Below are positions 1-6,276 of a DNA stretch of 7,879 bases, piece after piece (positions within the stretch are counted from its first letter, which is position 1; each line of letters starts with the position of its first letter). The translations under genes and the position numbers were made by a program. Source of the stretch: Galactobacter sp. (GTDB taxonomy: Bacteria > Actinomycetota > Actinomycetes > Actinomycetales > Micrococcaceae); assembly GCA_022712075.1 (NCBI GenBank), contig JALAHE010000291.1, positions 1 through 7,879 of the forward strand. The letters are read 5' to 3'. Below the pieces are notes generated by a model. The model did no database searches. It had not been told where the DNA came from and saw only the letters and a list, made by a program, of their open reading frames with translations.

Positions 1-102
1 CCCCGGGCGGGCCCCCCCCCCCCGCGCTCCCGCGCGCGCGCCCACCCCCCGGGGGCCCCCCCCCCCCCGCGCGGGGGCCCCTCGTGTGTCGTGCTGAGCT
101 CG
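1..102. other. Low-complexity GC-rich window edge
   Basis: This stretch is almost entirely G and C. It holds a run of 12 C at 12-23, a run of 13 C at 56-68 and an alternating CG tract around 31-41. Nothing here reads as protein on either strand. It lies directly downstream of the amidase stop codon, where a terminator might be expected, and G-run/C-run pairing could form a hairpin near 51-80. The homopolymers look more like a degraded read or contig end than genuine sequence, so no function is assigned. Confidence 0.5.
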
Positions 103-2628
103 CTAGCCTGCCGCCGGGGTGGCCGCCGGGGTGGCCGCCGGGGCGCTGGACGGCGCGGCGGTGGAGGGCGTGGCGCCCGGCACCGTCGTGGCCGGGGCGC
201 TCGTGGCGGGGGCGCTCGTGGCCGGGGCCGAAGTCGCCGGCGCAGTCGCCGCGCTGCGCAGCACCACCATCGACGTGGCTGAGGTCCCTGCACGGCCGAA
301 CACGCTCACGGCGCTGACGCGGATCCGCACGCTCTCGCCCGGGGCCAGCTTCACCGCGTACCCGGGCGTGGCGACCTTCACGGGCGCCGAGTACGCCCCC
401 GTGAGCGAGGCCCCGGCCTTGGCCCGCTGCACCTGCACGAGGTAGTGCGCGGCGTCGCTCTGGCCCTTCCAGGTGAAGTTCACGGACGCGGCGTCGGTCC
501 GCGCACCGCCGTTCGAGGACACCGTGTCGGGCGCCTGCAGACCCGTCACCTGGCCCGCGCCGGGGGCAACGTACGGCGTCACCGCCGGGGAGAAGGTGGG
601 ACGACTCGCGCCGAACCAGTACACGTTCACGCTGGCCTTGGCCGGGATCTTGCTCAGCACCACCTGGAGGTTCGCGCGGCCGCGCTGGGGCAGGGCCACG
701 CTGACGGTCTGGATCAGTGCGCTCGCGCGCAGCGTCGCCGTCTTCAGGACCTTGCTTCCCTGCTTGAGCTGGAGCGTGACGCCCTTGGTGGCCTTCACCC
801 GGACCGTGGCCTTGTCGGCGCCCACCACGGAGAGCACCGTGGCGGTGGCGCCGGACTTCGTGGCCGTCAGCACGCGGCCGTTGGCGGCGTTCGTGGTCGC
901 CCCGCCGAGCGCCAGGTCCTTGCGCTCCACGGCGCTCGTGGCCCACGACACGGGGCGGGTGAGCTGCGTGAGCCGCGTGACGGCACCCGGCCGGCCTTGG
1001 GCATCGATCGCCCGCACGCCGAGCACCTGGGTCTGACCGGGCTTGAGCGTGATGACCTTGGACAGGGACGTCGTGGTGGCCCCGGCACTCCAGAAGCCGT
1101 TGCGGGAGAAGGCCTCCTTCTGCTCCACCGTGCGGCTCATGATCTGGTACTTGGCGGCGTAGGCGACCTTCTGCCAGCGCAGCGTCACGCTCCCGCTGAG
1201 CACCACGCCCTGATTCGCAAGGTAGGAGGCGGCGGCCACGGGGGCCTTCAACGGCGAGCCCGCGAGCCCGTACTTCACCACGGCGGCGTCGATGAGCTTC
1301 TTCACGTCGGTGCGAAGGGAGGGCAGCTGATTGAAGAGGTACTGCCCCGGGCAGCCCGTGTAGTTGGTGGTGCGGTGGCCCAAGAGCGTCGGGACGCTCA
1401 CCCGGGTTCCGTCCTTGTACCGCGAGGTCGAGGTGCCCTCGACGTTGGCCGTGAGCGTCGTCTTGCCCGTCACGTCGATGCCGTTGGCGTAGCCCTTCCA
1501 GGCGAGCACCGTGCGCAGGGAAGCGAGCATGGCCGCGGAGGGCTTGGCGGTGTCGTAGTTGCCGATCATCGAGACGCCGAGGCTTCCCGTGTTGAAGCCG
1601 CCGGCCTGGGCGCCCACCACAAGGTCCGTGAGGGAACCGCGTCGCCCCTCGTAGATGGTCCCGTATTTGTCGATGAGGAATTGGTAGCCGATGTCGTCCC
1701 AGCCGCGCGATTGCGTGTGGAACAGGAAGAACGAGCGCACCGCCTGGGCCGCTTGGGCCGGAGTGTAGCTATTGGAGCTCGCCGTGTGGTGGATGTACAT
1801 GGCCTGCAGCTTCACCGAGCGCGACGGCGTGGTGTCGGCCTTCGACTCGTCGGCTCCCCACTGGGCGCGGGTCACGATGCCGCTGGGACGCAGGACGTCG
1901 CCGGCCACCGAACCGGGTCGATAGACGGCGCTCTGGGCGGAGGCGCTGGCCTCCACGCGCGGGGCGGGTGCCGTGCCACCGTTGACGAGGTCGATCTTGA
2001 GGTCCTCGGGCGCCTGCCCCGTGGCGGTCAGGACGCGGGCCTGGACGGCGTCGGCGCCGTTGCTCAGCAGCGGCGAGGTGCCGTCTCGTCCCGTCGTCCC
2101 GGAGTCCTCCCCCACCTCGGGGATCTCGAGGGCGGTCCACGGCGTCCATTCGCCGTTCTCGCGGACACGGACCGAGGCCTCGGTCACCTTCACGCCGGCG
2201 GTGGCCTTCCAGGTCAGGCCGACGGCGGTGAAGGTGGAGGCGGAACGCACGGGCGTGAGGAGCGCGAGATGGCGGTCAAGCTCCGCCTCCCCGAGCCGGG
2301 GCTGAGCCTGGGGAGCGACCTGCTCGGTCTCCTCCGCTGGCACCGCCTCCTTGAGTGCCGCCGGGCTGCCTTGGGCGGCCTCAGACACGCCCTCGACGGG
2401 CAGCGCCGTGACCGACTCGCCCTTGACCTCGGGGGTCTCCAGCACGACGTCGGCCTCCCCGCCTTGCGCTGCAAGGCGCACCTCCGAGCTGGGGCCGGAG
2501 GGCGACGCCGCGACCGAGGAGTCTGAAGCAACAGCTCCCGGCGCTTCCGCGGGCGGCGGCGACGAACTGAAGACCAGGGCGACGATGCTCGCGATGAGCG
2601 CCACCGGAGTGGAAAGGGGCAGGGACAT
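103..2628 (-). CDS. Secreted N-acetylmuramoyl-L-alanine amidase, PGRP/Amidase_2 family, multidomain
   Basis: This is an 841-aa exported zinc amidase. The family cleaves the bond between N-acetylmuramic acid and the L-Ala of peptidoglycan stem peptides. Residues 1-30 form a signal peptide with a hydrophobic core, although its N-region lacks Lys or Arg. Residues about 115-230 form the beta domain that commonly precedes the catalytic domain in actinobacterial PGRPs. The catalytic domain spans about 250-450, beginning near RAQWGA (254-259). It contains IHHTA (279-283), Tyr315 in GYQF, and GHRTTNYTGCPG (417-428). The predicted zinc ligands are the first His of the pair (His280), His418 and Cys426, with the eight-residue spacing of T7 lysozyme H122/C130. 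Fn3-like beta domains follow at about 462-556 and 685-790, with another beta-rich stretch between them. A Thr/Ala/Pro tail occupies 791-841. The frame stays open far upstream, but that extension overlaps the thioesterase. I chose ATG 2628 because a CGAGG motif precedes it and the signal peptide follows directly. Confidence 0.9.
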   Translation of the reverse strand: MSLPLSTPVALIASIVALVFSSSPPPAEAPGAVASDSSVAASPSGPSSEVRLAAQGGEADVVLETPEVKGESVTALPVEGVSEAAQGSPAALKEAVPAEETEQVAPQAQPRLGEAELDRHLALLTPVRSASTFTAVGLTWKATAGVKVTEASVRVRENGEWTPWTALEIPEVGEDSGTTGRDGTSPLLSNGADAVQARVLTATGQAPEDLKIDLVNGGTAPAPRVEASASAQSAVYRPGSVAGDVLRPSGIVTRAQWGADESKADTTPSRSVKLQAMYIHHTASSNSYTPAQAAQAVRSFFLFHTQSRGWDDIGYQFLIDKYGTIYEGRRGSLTDLVVGAQAGGFNTGSLGVSMIGNYDTAKPSAAMLASLRTVLAWKGYANGIDVTGKTTLTANVEGTSTSRYKDGTRVSVPTLLGHRTTNYTGCPGQYLFNQLPSLRTDVKKLIDAAVVKYGLAGSPLKAPVAAASYLANQGVVLSGSVTLRWQKVAYAAKYQIMSRTVEQKEAFSRNGFWSAGATTTSLSKVITLKPGQTQVLGVRAIDAQGRPGAVTRLTQLTRPVSWATSAVERKDLALGGATTNAANGRVLTATKSGATATVLSVVGADKATVRVKATKGVTLQLKQGSKVLKTATLRASALIQTVSVALPQRGRANLQVVLSKIPAKASVNVYWFGASRPTFSPAVTPYVAPGAGQVTGLQAPDTVSSNGGARTDAASVNFTWKGQSDAAHYLVQVQRAKAGASLTGAYSAPVKVATPGYAVKLAPGESVRIRVSAVSVFGRAGTSATSMVVLRSAATAPATSAPATSAPATSAPATTVPGATPSTAAPSSAPAATPAATPAAG
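111..146. repeat. 12-bp tandem repeat, three copies, in the amidase tail
   Basis: The unit ccgccggggtgg occurs at 111-122 and 123-134, with a third copy at 135-146 that differs in the last three bases. The repeat lies in frame in the last codons of the minus-strand amidase and encodes the alternating Ala/Thr/Pro residues at its extreme C-terminus. A unit length divisible by three means copy-number change would alter tail length without breaking the frame. Confidence 0.8.
188..232. repeat. 15-bp tandem repeat, three copies, in the amidase tail
   Basis: Three 15-bp units lie at 188-202, 203-217 and 218-232 with one to three mismatches between copies. Read on the minus strand in the amidase frame they encode repeated SAPAT pentapeptides. 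Like the neighbouring 12-bp repeat it preserves the frame, which is consistent with a variable-length flexible linker. Confidence 0.8.
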
Positions 2629-2711
2629 CTCAAACCTCGAGCGTGACAGGAGCGGGTGTGCACCGCACGCTATCAAGTGTCCGCGGGCCGCGGGAGCACA
2701 CGACGCAGTGT
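2629..2711. other. Short gap between thioesterase and amidase genes
   Basis: These 83 bp separate two genes read in the same (minus) direction. They hold a weak 6-bp hairpin at 2657-2671 (three-base loop, one G-T pair) and a CCGCGG-rich patch near 2681-2693. There is a TANNNT-type -10 candidate (minus-strand TAGCGT, 2667-2672) but no convincing -35 box. The spacing fits either read-through transcription from the thioesterase or a separate weak promoter for the amidase. There is no U-rich terminator. Confidence 0.4.
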
Positions 2712-3548
2712 TCAGCTCCCGGGAACTGCCTGTTGCCGCACCGTGAGGATCTGTTCGGCGCGGCCGAACGGCCCGGACTCGTCGTGCAGCACGGAACTCG
2801 TGAGGCCAACGCCGTCCGCCCCGACGCTCTGTACCACCTGCAGGCCAAGCCGGCTGCCCTGCGGGGCCCTGAAGAGATGAATCTGCAGATCCACATTGGG
2901 GAAGGCCCACTCCTGCGGATCCAGGCGAGGCGCCACGCCATTGGCGGTGTCCACCATGCCAAGCAGCCGAACGAGAGGGCTCGTGGCCTCGCCGTCCACC
3001 ATCTCCAGCTCGTTGCTGAGCCACGCGGTGCCCTGGCCCCCGCCGCTCTTCGGATCCCCCAGCCCGGTCAGGGAGGAGATGTAGCCGCCGGGCCAGCGCT
3101 GGGACAGTTCGCGGGGAATGCACTCCTCCGGCGCCGGGATCGTCCCCTCCTGCAGGTGAGCCACGGCGGAGGTGTCCCCCGTGATGAGGCGCCAGGCGCG
3201 GGCCACGATGGAGGTGCGCCCGTGCGCCTCGAGCGTGGCCTCGATCAGCTCGATAGTGCGTCCTGGGCGGATCATCCGGGTGCTCACGGTGAAGCCGCCG
3301 CCGGGGATCAGCCCCAGGATGTCGAGGGACACGCGCACGATGCGCAGACCCTCGCGCGCCTGGAAGCGCTCGAGCTCGTGCACGAGGATGCCGGTGGCCG
3401 GAGCCATATGCTGCTCGCCCGGGTTCCAGGCGCCCTGCGCATGGATCGTGGAGCGGTAGCTGGCGGTGTCGCCGTCCCGTGAGTCGAGGACGTAGTAGGC
3501 CTCGGCCTCGCCGAGGTCCTCCGGCAACCGATCCGGCGCAAAGCTCAT
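2712..3548 (-). CDS. Acyl-CoA thioesterase, TesB-like double hotdog
   Basis: This 278-aa cytoplasmic protein should hydrolyse acyl-CoA to free fatty acid and CoA. It has the two-hotdog layout of the TesB / 4HBT_3 family. The first half carries the GAWNPGEQHMAP block (39-50), a helix rich in Glu and hydrophobics (52-64), and a strand pair around 70-120. The second half carries the NVDLQIHLFR block (218-227) and ends in GRAEQILTV (262-270). By comparison with E. coli TesB from memory, Asp220, Ser241 and Gln266 would occupy the positions of its Asp/Thr/Gln catalytic set, with Ser replacing Thr. The length matches the family (about 280 aa). The start is supported by an AGGAG motif six bases before the ATG. 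It is divergent from the transporter operon and 83 bp upstream of the amidase. The chain length of the substrate cannot be told, and no adjacent lipid gene narrows its role. Confidence 0.88.
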   Translation of the reverse strand: MSFAPDRLPEDLGEAEAYYVLDSRDGDTASYRSTIHAQGAWNPGEQHMAPATGILVHELERFQAREGLRIVRVSLDILGLIPGGGFTVSTRMIRPGRTIELIEATLEAHGRTSIVARAWRLITGDTSAVAHLQEGTIPAPEECIPRELSQRWPGGYISSLTGLGDPKSGGGQGTAWLSNELEMVDGEATSPLVRLLGMVDTANGVAPRLDPQEWAFPNVDLQIHLFRAPQGSRLGLQVVQSVGADGVGLTSSVLHDESGPFGRAEQILTVRQQAVPGS

Positions 3549-3572
3549 GGGTGACTCCTGGTGCTGGGAACG

Positions 3573-3591
3573 CGCGACCCTCGCGGTCGCG
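3573..3591. promoter_or_regulatory. Inverted repeat near the thioesterase start (possible operator)
   Basis: CGCGACC at 3573-3579 is repeated inverted as GGTCGCG at 3585-3591, with a 5-bp spacer. It lies about 25 bp upstream of the thioesterase start, so it would fall in its leader or core promoter. It could be a regulator site or an RNA hairpin. In sequence this rich in G and C, a 7-bp arm can occur by chance. Confidence 0.25.
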
Positions 3592-3595
3592 TGAT

Positions 3596-3614
3596 CTACG
3601 TTACCCGCGCGTAG
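3596..3614. promoter_or_regulatory. CTACG-N9-CGTAG inverted repeat (possible operator)
   Basis: CTACG at 3596-3600 and CGTAG at 3610-3614 are exact inverted copies spaced by nine bases, so their centres lie 14 bp apart. The site sits between the divergent thioesterase and transporter genes and could be a dimeric repressor site acting on one or both. No regulator gene is in the window. The arms are short. Confidence 0.25.
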
Positions 3615-3666
3615 CGACGCGCCGAATTACTCCAGACCTGGCCCGCAACATCCACCCATGCCTACG

Positions 3667-3682
3667 ATGTCGCGCAAGACAT
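3667..3682. promoter_or_regulatory. ATGTC-N6-GACAT palindrome just upstream of the transporter
   Basis: ATGTC (3667-3671) and GACAT (3678-3682) are perfect inverted arms in a 16-bp site that ends 20 bp before the transporter ATG. It runs into an AT-rich patch (3681-3690) that stands out against the GC-rich surroundings. The position and symmetry fit an operator covering the promoter or early leader of the transporter-hydrolase pair. I could not recognise a specific regulator family from the half-site. Confidence 0.35.
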
Positions 3683-3702
3683 ATTTCTAGACGGAGGAAC
3701 GC

Positions 3703-5022
3703 ATGGATGTCGCTCGTTTTGTCCTCGAACTGATCGTCGTCCTCGCCTGCATCGTCATGGGAACCCGGGCGAGCGGCGTCTCCCTTGGCTTCTGGGGCGG
3801 CGTTGGCGTGGCCATCTTGGTCTTCGGGTTCAGGGAACCCGCCGGCTCCCCACCCGTGGACGCCCTCCTCATCGTTCTTGCCGTGGTGGTGACCTCCTCG
3901 GCCATGCAGGCCGCCGGCGGCATCGACTGGATGGTCACGGTGGCGGCGAAGGTCATCGCCAAGCGTCCAAAGCAGATCACGCTCGTGGCCCCGCTCGTCG
4001 CCTTCCTCTTCTCCGTCGGCGCCGGCACCTCGAACATCCTGTACCCGCTGCTCCCGGTCATCACCGATCTCTCCTACCGCAACGGCGTGCGACCCTCGCG
4101 CCCACTCTCGCTCTCGGTGGTCTCGACCGGCATCGCGCTCGCCTGCTCCCCCGTCTCGGCGGCCATGGCCATGATGCTCGTGCTCACGGAGAAGGCGCCG
4201 TACAACTTCGACCTCGTCGACATCCTGAAGATCACGATCCCCGCGGCCATCATCGGCATCGTCGCTGCATCGTTTGTTGTGGCGCGCCTCGGCAAGAACA
4301 TCGAGGATGACCCGGAGATCCAGGCCAAGCTCGCCGCCGGCGGCATCCCCGAGGCCTCGGACACCCCGCAGGCCACCGCCGCCGGCCGCAACGCCGCCAT
4401 CATCTTCCTGCTGGGCGTCGTCGCCATCGTGGTCTTTGGCCTGTTCAAGGTCCTGCGCCCGGCCGACGCCGCCGGGGCGCCCATGGGCATGACCCAGATC
4501 ATCTCGATCATCATGCTGGTGGTCGGCGCCCTCGTGGTGCTGGTCGCCAAGCCCAAGGTCTCCGAGATCCCCGCCAGCTCGGTCTTCAAGGCCGGCATGA
4601 CCTCGGCCATCGCCCTCTTCGGCCTGGCCTGGCTCACGAGCACCTTCCTCGGGGCGCACGACAAGGCCATCGCCAACTCGGTGGGCGGCCTGGTGCAGGC
4701 GGCCCCGTGGATCTTCGCCCTCGGCGTCTTCCTCGTGTGCGTCCTCACGACGAGCCAGTCCACCGCGACCCAGACCATCGTGCCAATCGGTCTCGCCGCT
4801 GGCCTCGCCCCCGGCCTCGTGGCCGGCATGTGGTCCGGCGCCTTCGCCGGCATCTACGTGTTGCCGACCAACGGCTCGCAGATCGCCGCAGCCAACTTCG
4901 ACTACACGGGCTCCACGAAGCTGGGCTCCAAGCTCATCGACCACTCGTTCTTCATCCCGGCGGTGGTCCTGGCGCTCTTCACCTGCCTCGCCGGCGCACT
5001 CCTGGGGGTGGTGCTCGGATGA
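3703..5022 (+). CDS. C4-dicarboxylate transporter, DcuA/DcuB family
   Basis: This 439-aa multi-spanning membrane protein is the right size for DcuA/DcuB (433-446 aa in E. coli) and similar along its length. The family exchanges or takes up fumarate, malate, succinate and aspartate. Visible family features are the N-terminal helix at 6-20, the GxxLGfwGGvGvaILVF segment (25-41), the PPVD motif (50-53), GTSNILYPLLPVI (108-120) and SPVSAAMAM (149-157). A charged loop lies at about 196-230. TSQSTATQTIVPIG is at 350-363, and the C-terminal FDYTGSTKLG block (399-408) precedes the last helix. A GGAGG motif at 3693-3697 sits five bases before the ATG. The hydrolase gene overlaps its stop, so the two are surely co-transcribed. 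DcuA, DcuB or another subgroup cannot be separated by eye. In E. coli these carriers are linked to anaerobic growth, but no aspartase, fumarase or fumarate reductase gene is present here. The hydrolase partner hints at an acidic N-acyl amino acid or aspartate-like substrate. Confidence 0.9.
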   Translation: MDVARFVLELIVVLACIVMGTRASGVSLGFWGGVGVAILVFGFREPAGSPPVDALLIVLAVVVTSSAMQAAGGIDWMVTVAAKVIAKRPKQITLVAPLVAFLFSVGAGTSNILYPLLPVITDLSYRNGVRPSRPLSLSVVSTGIALACSPVSAAMAMMLVLTEKAPYNFDLVDILKITIPAAIIGIVAASFVVARLGKNIEDDPEIQAKLAAGGIPEASDTPQATAAGRNAAIIFLLGVVAIVVFGLFKVLRPADAAGAPMGMTQIISIIMLVVGALVVLVAKPKVSEIPASSVFKAGMTSAIALFGLAWLTSTFLGAHDKAIANSVGGLVQAAPWIFALGVFLVCVLTTSQSTATQTIVPIGLAAGLAPGLVAGMWSGAFAGIYVLPTNGSQIAAANFDYTGSTKLGSKLIDHSFFIPAVVLALFTCLAGALLGVVLG

Positions 5023-6206
5023 GGCCGCTCACCGCCTGGGCCGAGGGGGATGCCACCCCCGCCCTGATTCCGGCCGGCACCGCCTTCGCGCCGGAGGACC
5101 TGATCTTCTACGCACACCCCGAGTCGCGCAGCCTGGAGCAGGCGCTGGCCGAGGCCGACCTGATCGTGACGTGCCCGCACTCCGGTTCTGCCGCCCCCGA
5201 GGAGGTGGCCCGCCACCTCGTCCCCGAGTACACGCGGCGCCTGCAGTTCGACTACACGGACCTGTCCACTGCGCCCATCGTGCGCCGCTGGGCGCAGATC
5301 GACCCGAGGGTCATCTACGTCGAGAATCCACACCCGCGCCTCGTCCGCGACCCGAACCGCGCCAAGCCGGAGGACGTCAAGGCCACCCTGCGCGAGGCCT
5401 TCGAGCGCGTGAGGGAGGCCGGCCCGTTGCAGCGCGTTGACCTCACCGGGGTGGACGCGATCCGTCCGGTCACGTTCTCCTTCTACCCGCTGTTCAAGGA
5501 GCCGGCCACCGACGAGGCCTGGGAGTCGCTCCTGCGCGACTTCGAGGCGGCGGGCGAGCTGGGCGTCGACGTCTACGAGGACACCCGGCGCGCGCTGCTG
5601 CGGCGCTGGTTCACCGTGCATCAGGGGCGCGGAACCGGCACTCCCCTGACCGCGCTCTCCTTCCACGACACCATGAACACGACAACGCGGCCCGACGGCG
5701 CCGTGGTCGTGGAGCGCGCAGAGACGGACCGCCTGCCGAACGTCGTCTCGCTGTCCAACCGCGGCGATGCCGAGGGCAACCCGCGGCCGGACGCCGCGCC
5801 CTTCGACAGCGTGACGATGGATCCCGAGCGCCTGCGCTCCCTCGCGGGGGCCTTCCGCTCGGCCTTCACCGAGGGCTTCGGCGCCGCGCCGGAGGACGTG
5901 AGCCTCAACCAGCCCTACCTGGGCAGCCAGGAGATCATCGAGGCGCGGGACACGGTCGGCATCGGCCGGCGCACCCGCGAGGCCGGGCCGCTGATCGACG
6001 CGGTCCAGGCCGAGTTCCTGCGCGAGTTCCTGATGGGCGAGGCGGCGGTGGAGGCGCTGCACTCCCCCGGCGGCACGTGGCCCTCGACCGACGAGCAGCG
6101 CGTCGACGCCATCGCGCAGGCCTGCAAGGCGGCCTGGGACACCTACCGGGCCACGCTGGCCGGGCAGCCGGCAGCGCACACAACACAGCACGACGGCGCG
6201 TGGTGA
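5019..6206 (+). CDS. N-formylglutamate amidohydrolase-like enzyme
   Basis: This 395-aa predicted cytoplasmic protein belongs to the N-formylglutamate amidohydrolase (FGase, HutG-type) family, whose known members split N-formyl-L-glutamate into formate and glutamate in histidine breakdown. Family marks, in order, are TCPHSGSAAPEE (51-62), YVENPHPRLVRDPNR (100-114), SFHDTMN (214-220), a VSLSNRGD segment (243-250) and NQPYLGSQEI (297-306). It is clearly longer than typical HutG proteins (roughly 270 aa), with extra sequence at the N-terminus, between about 115 and 190, and at the C-terminus. Its substrate may therefore differ. The frame is open upstream, but the ATG at 5019 overlaps the transporter stop as ATGA, the usual sign of translational coupling; only a weak G-rich ribosome site precedes it. 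No other hut gene is visible. The last eight codons form the left arm of the terminator hairpin. Confidence 0.82.
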   Translation: MRPLTAWAEGDATPALIPAGTAFAPEDLIFYAHPESRSLEQALAEADLIVTCPHSGSAAPEEVARHLVPEYTRRLQFDYTDLSTAPIVRRWAQIDPRVIYVENPHPRLVRDPNRAKPEDVKATLREAFERVREAGPLQRVDLTGVDAIRPVTFSFYPLFKEPATDEAWESLLRDFEAAGELGVDVYEDTRRALLRRWFTVHQGRGTGTPLTALSFHDTMNTTTRPDGAVVVERAETDRLPNVVSLSNRGDAEGNPRPDAAPFDSVTMDPERLRSLAGAFRSAFTEGFGAAPEDVSLNQPYLGSQEIIEARDTVGIGRRTREAGPLIDAVQAEFLREFLMGEAAVEALHSPGGTWPSTDEQRVDAIAQACKAAWDTYRATLAGQPAAHTTQHDGAW

Positions 6207-6231
6207 CCACGCGCCGTCGTGCTGTGTTTTT
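6182..6231 (+). terminator. Strong intrinsic terminator whose loop is the stop codon
   Basis: Bases 6182-6203 pair perfectly with 6207-6228, a 22-bp stem with a three-base loop. The loop (6204-6206) is the TGA stop codon of the hydrolase gene. A run of five T (6227-6231) closes the 3' side, giving the shape of a rho-independent terminator for the transporter-hydrolase operon. On the minus strand the hairpin is followed by no T run, so it should act mainly on plus-strand transcripts. Confidence 0.85.
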
Positions 6232-6236
6232 CGAAG

Positions 6237-6253
6237 GGGCGCCTCAGGCGCCC
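6237..6253 (-). terminator. Hairpin in the convergent gap, possible terminator of the small membrane gene
   Basis: GGGCGCC (6237-6243) and GGCGCCC (6247-6253) form a perfect 7-bp stem with a TCA loop. It lies 23 bp past the stop of the minus-strand 104-aa gene and could end its transcript. The minus-strand sequence after it is not T-rich, so this is uncertain. It could equally be a secondary stem behind the plus-strand terminator. Confidence 0.4.
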
Positions 6254-6254
6254 G

Positions 6255-6269
6255 CGCCGCGGTGCGGCG
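6255..6269. other. Third hairpin in the convergent gap
   Basis: CGCCGC (6255-6260) pairs with GCGGCG (6264-6269) around a GGT loop. It directly follows the hairpin at 6237-6253 and ends seven bases from the stop codon of the 104-aa gene. It may add to transcription termination on the minus strand. The composition makes chance pairing fairly likely. Confidence 0.35.
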
Positions 6270-6276
6270 GGCCGGA

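Noticed and set aside
445..2526. A 693-codon open frame on the plus strand opposite the amidase
   Set aside because: It translates to a Gly/Arg/His-rich sequence with no domain, as expected for the antisense of a GC-rich gene. The minus-strand amidase has clear family motifs across the same bases.
2629..3123. In-frame upstream extension of the amidase to an ATG at 3123
   Set aside because: It would overlap most of the thioesterase in another frame. Its translation has no signal peptide or domain, whereas ATG 2628 is followed at once by a signal peptide.
3663..3668. TACGAT as a -10 box for the transporter operon
   Set aside because: The sequence at the -35 distance (around 3640-3645) is GC-only and matches nothing. 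I cannot place the promoter from sequence alone.
3601..4944. A 447-codon open frame on the minus strand opposite the transporter
   Set aside because: Its product is dominated by Gly, Asp, Arg and His without helices or motifs. The opposite strand encodes an unmistakable Dcu transporter.
6182..6228. The long perfect inverted repeat as a transposon end or phage attachment site
   Set aside because: It is a single hairpin with a three-base loop followed by a T run at a gene end. There is no transposase, integrase or target duplication nearby, so terminator is the simpler reading.
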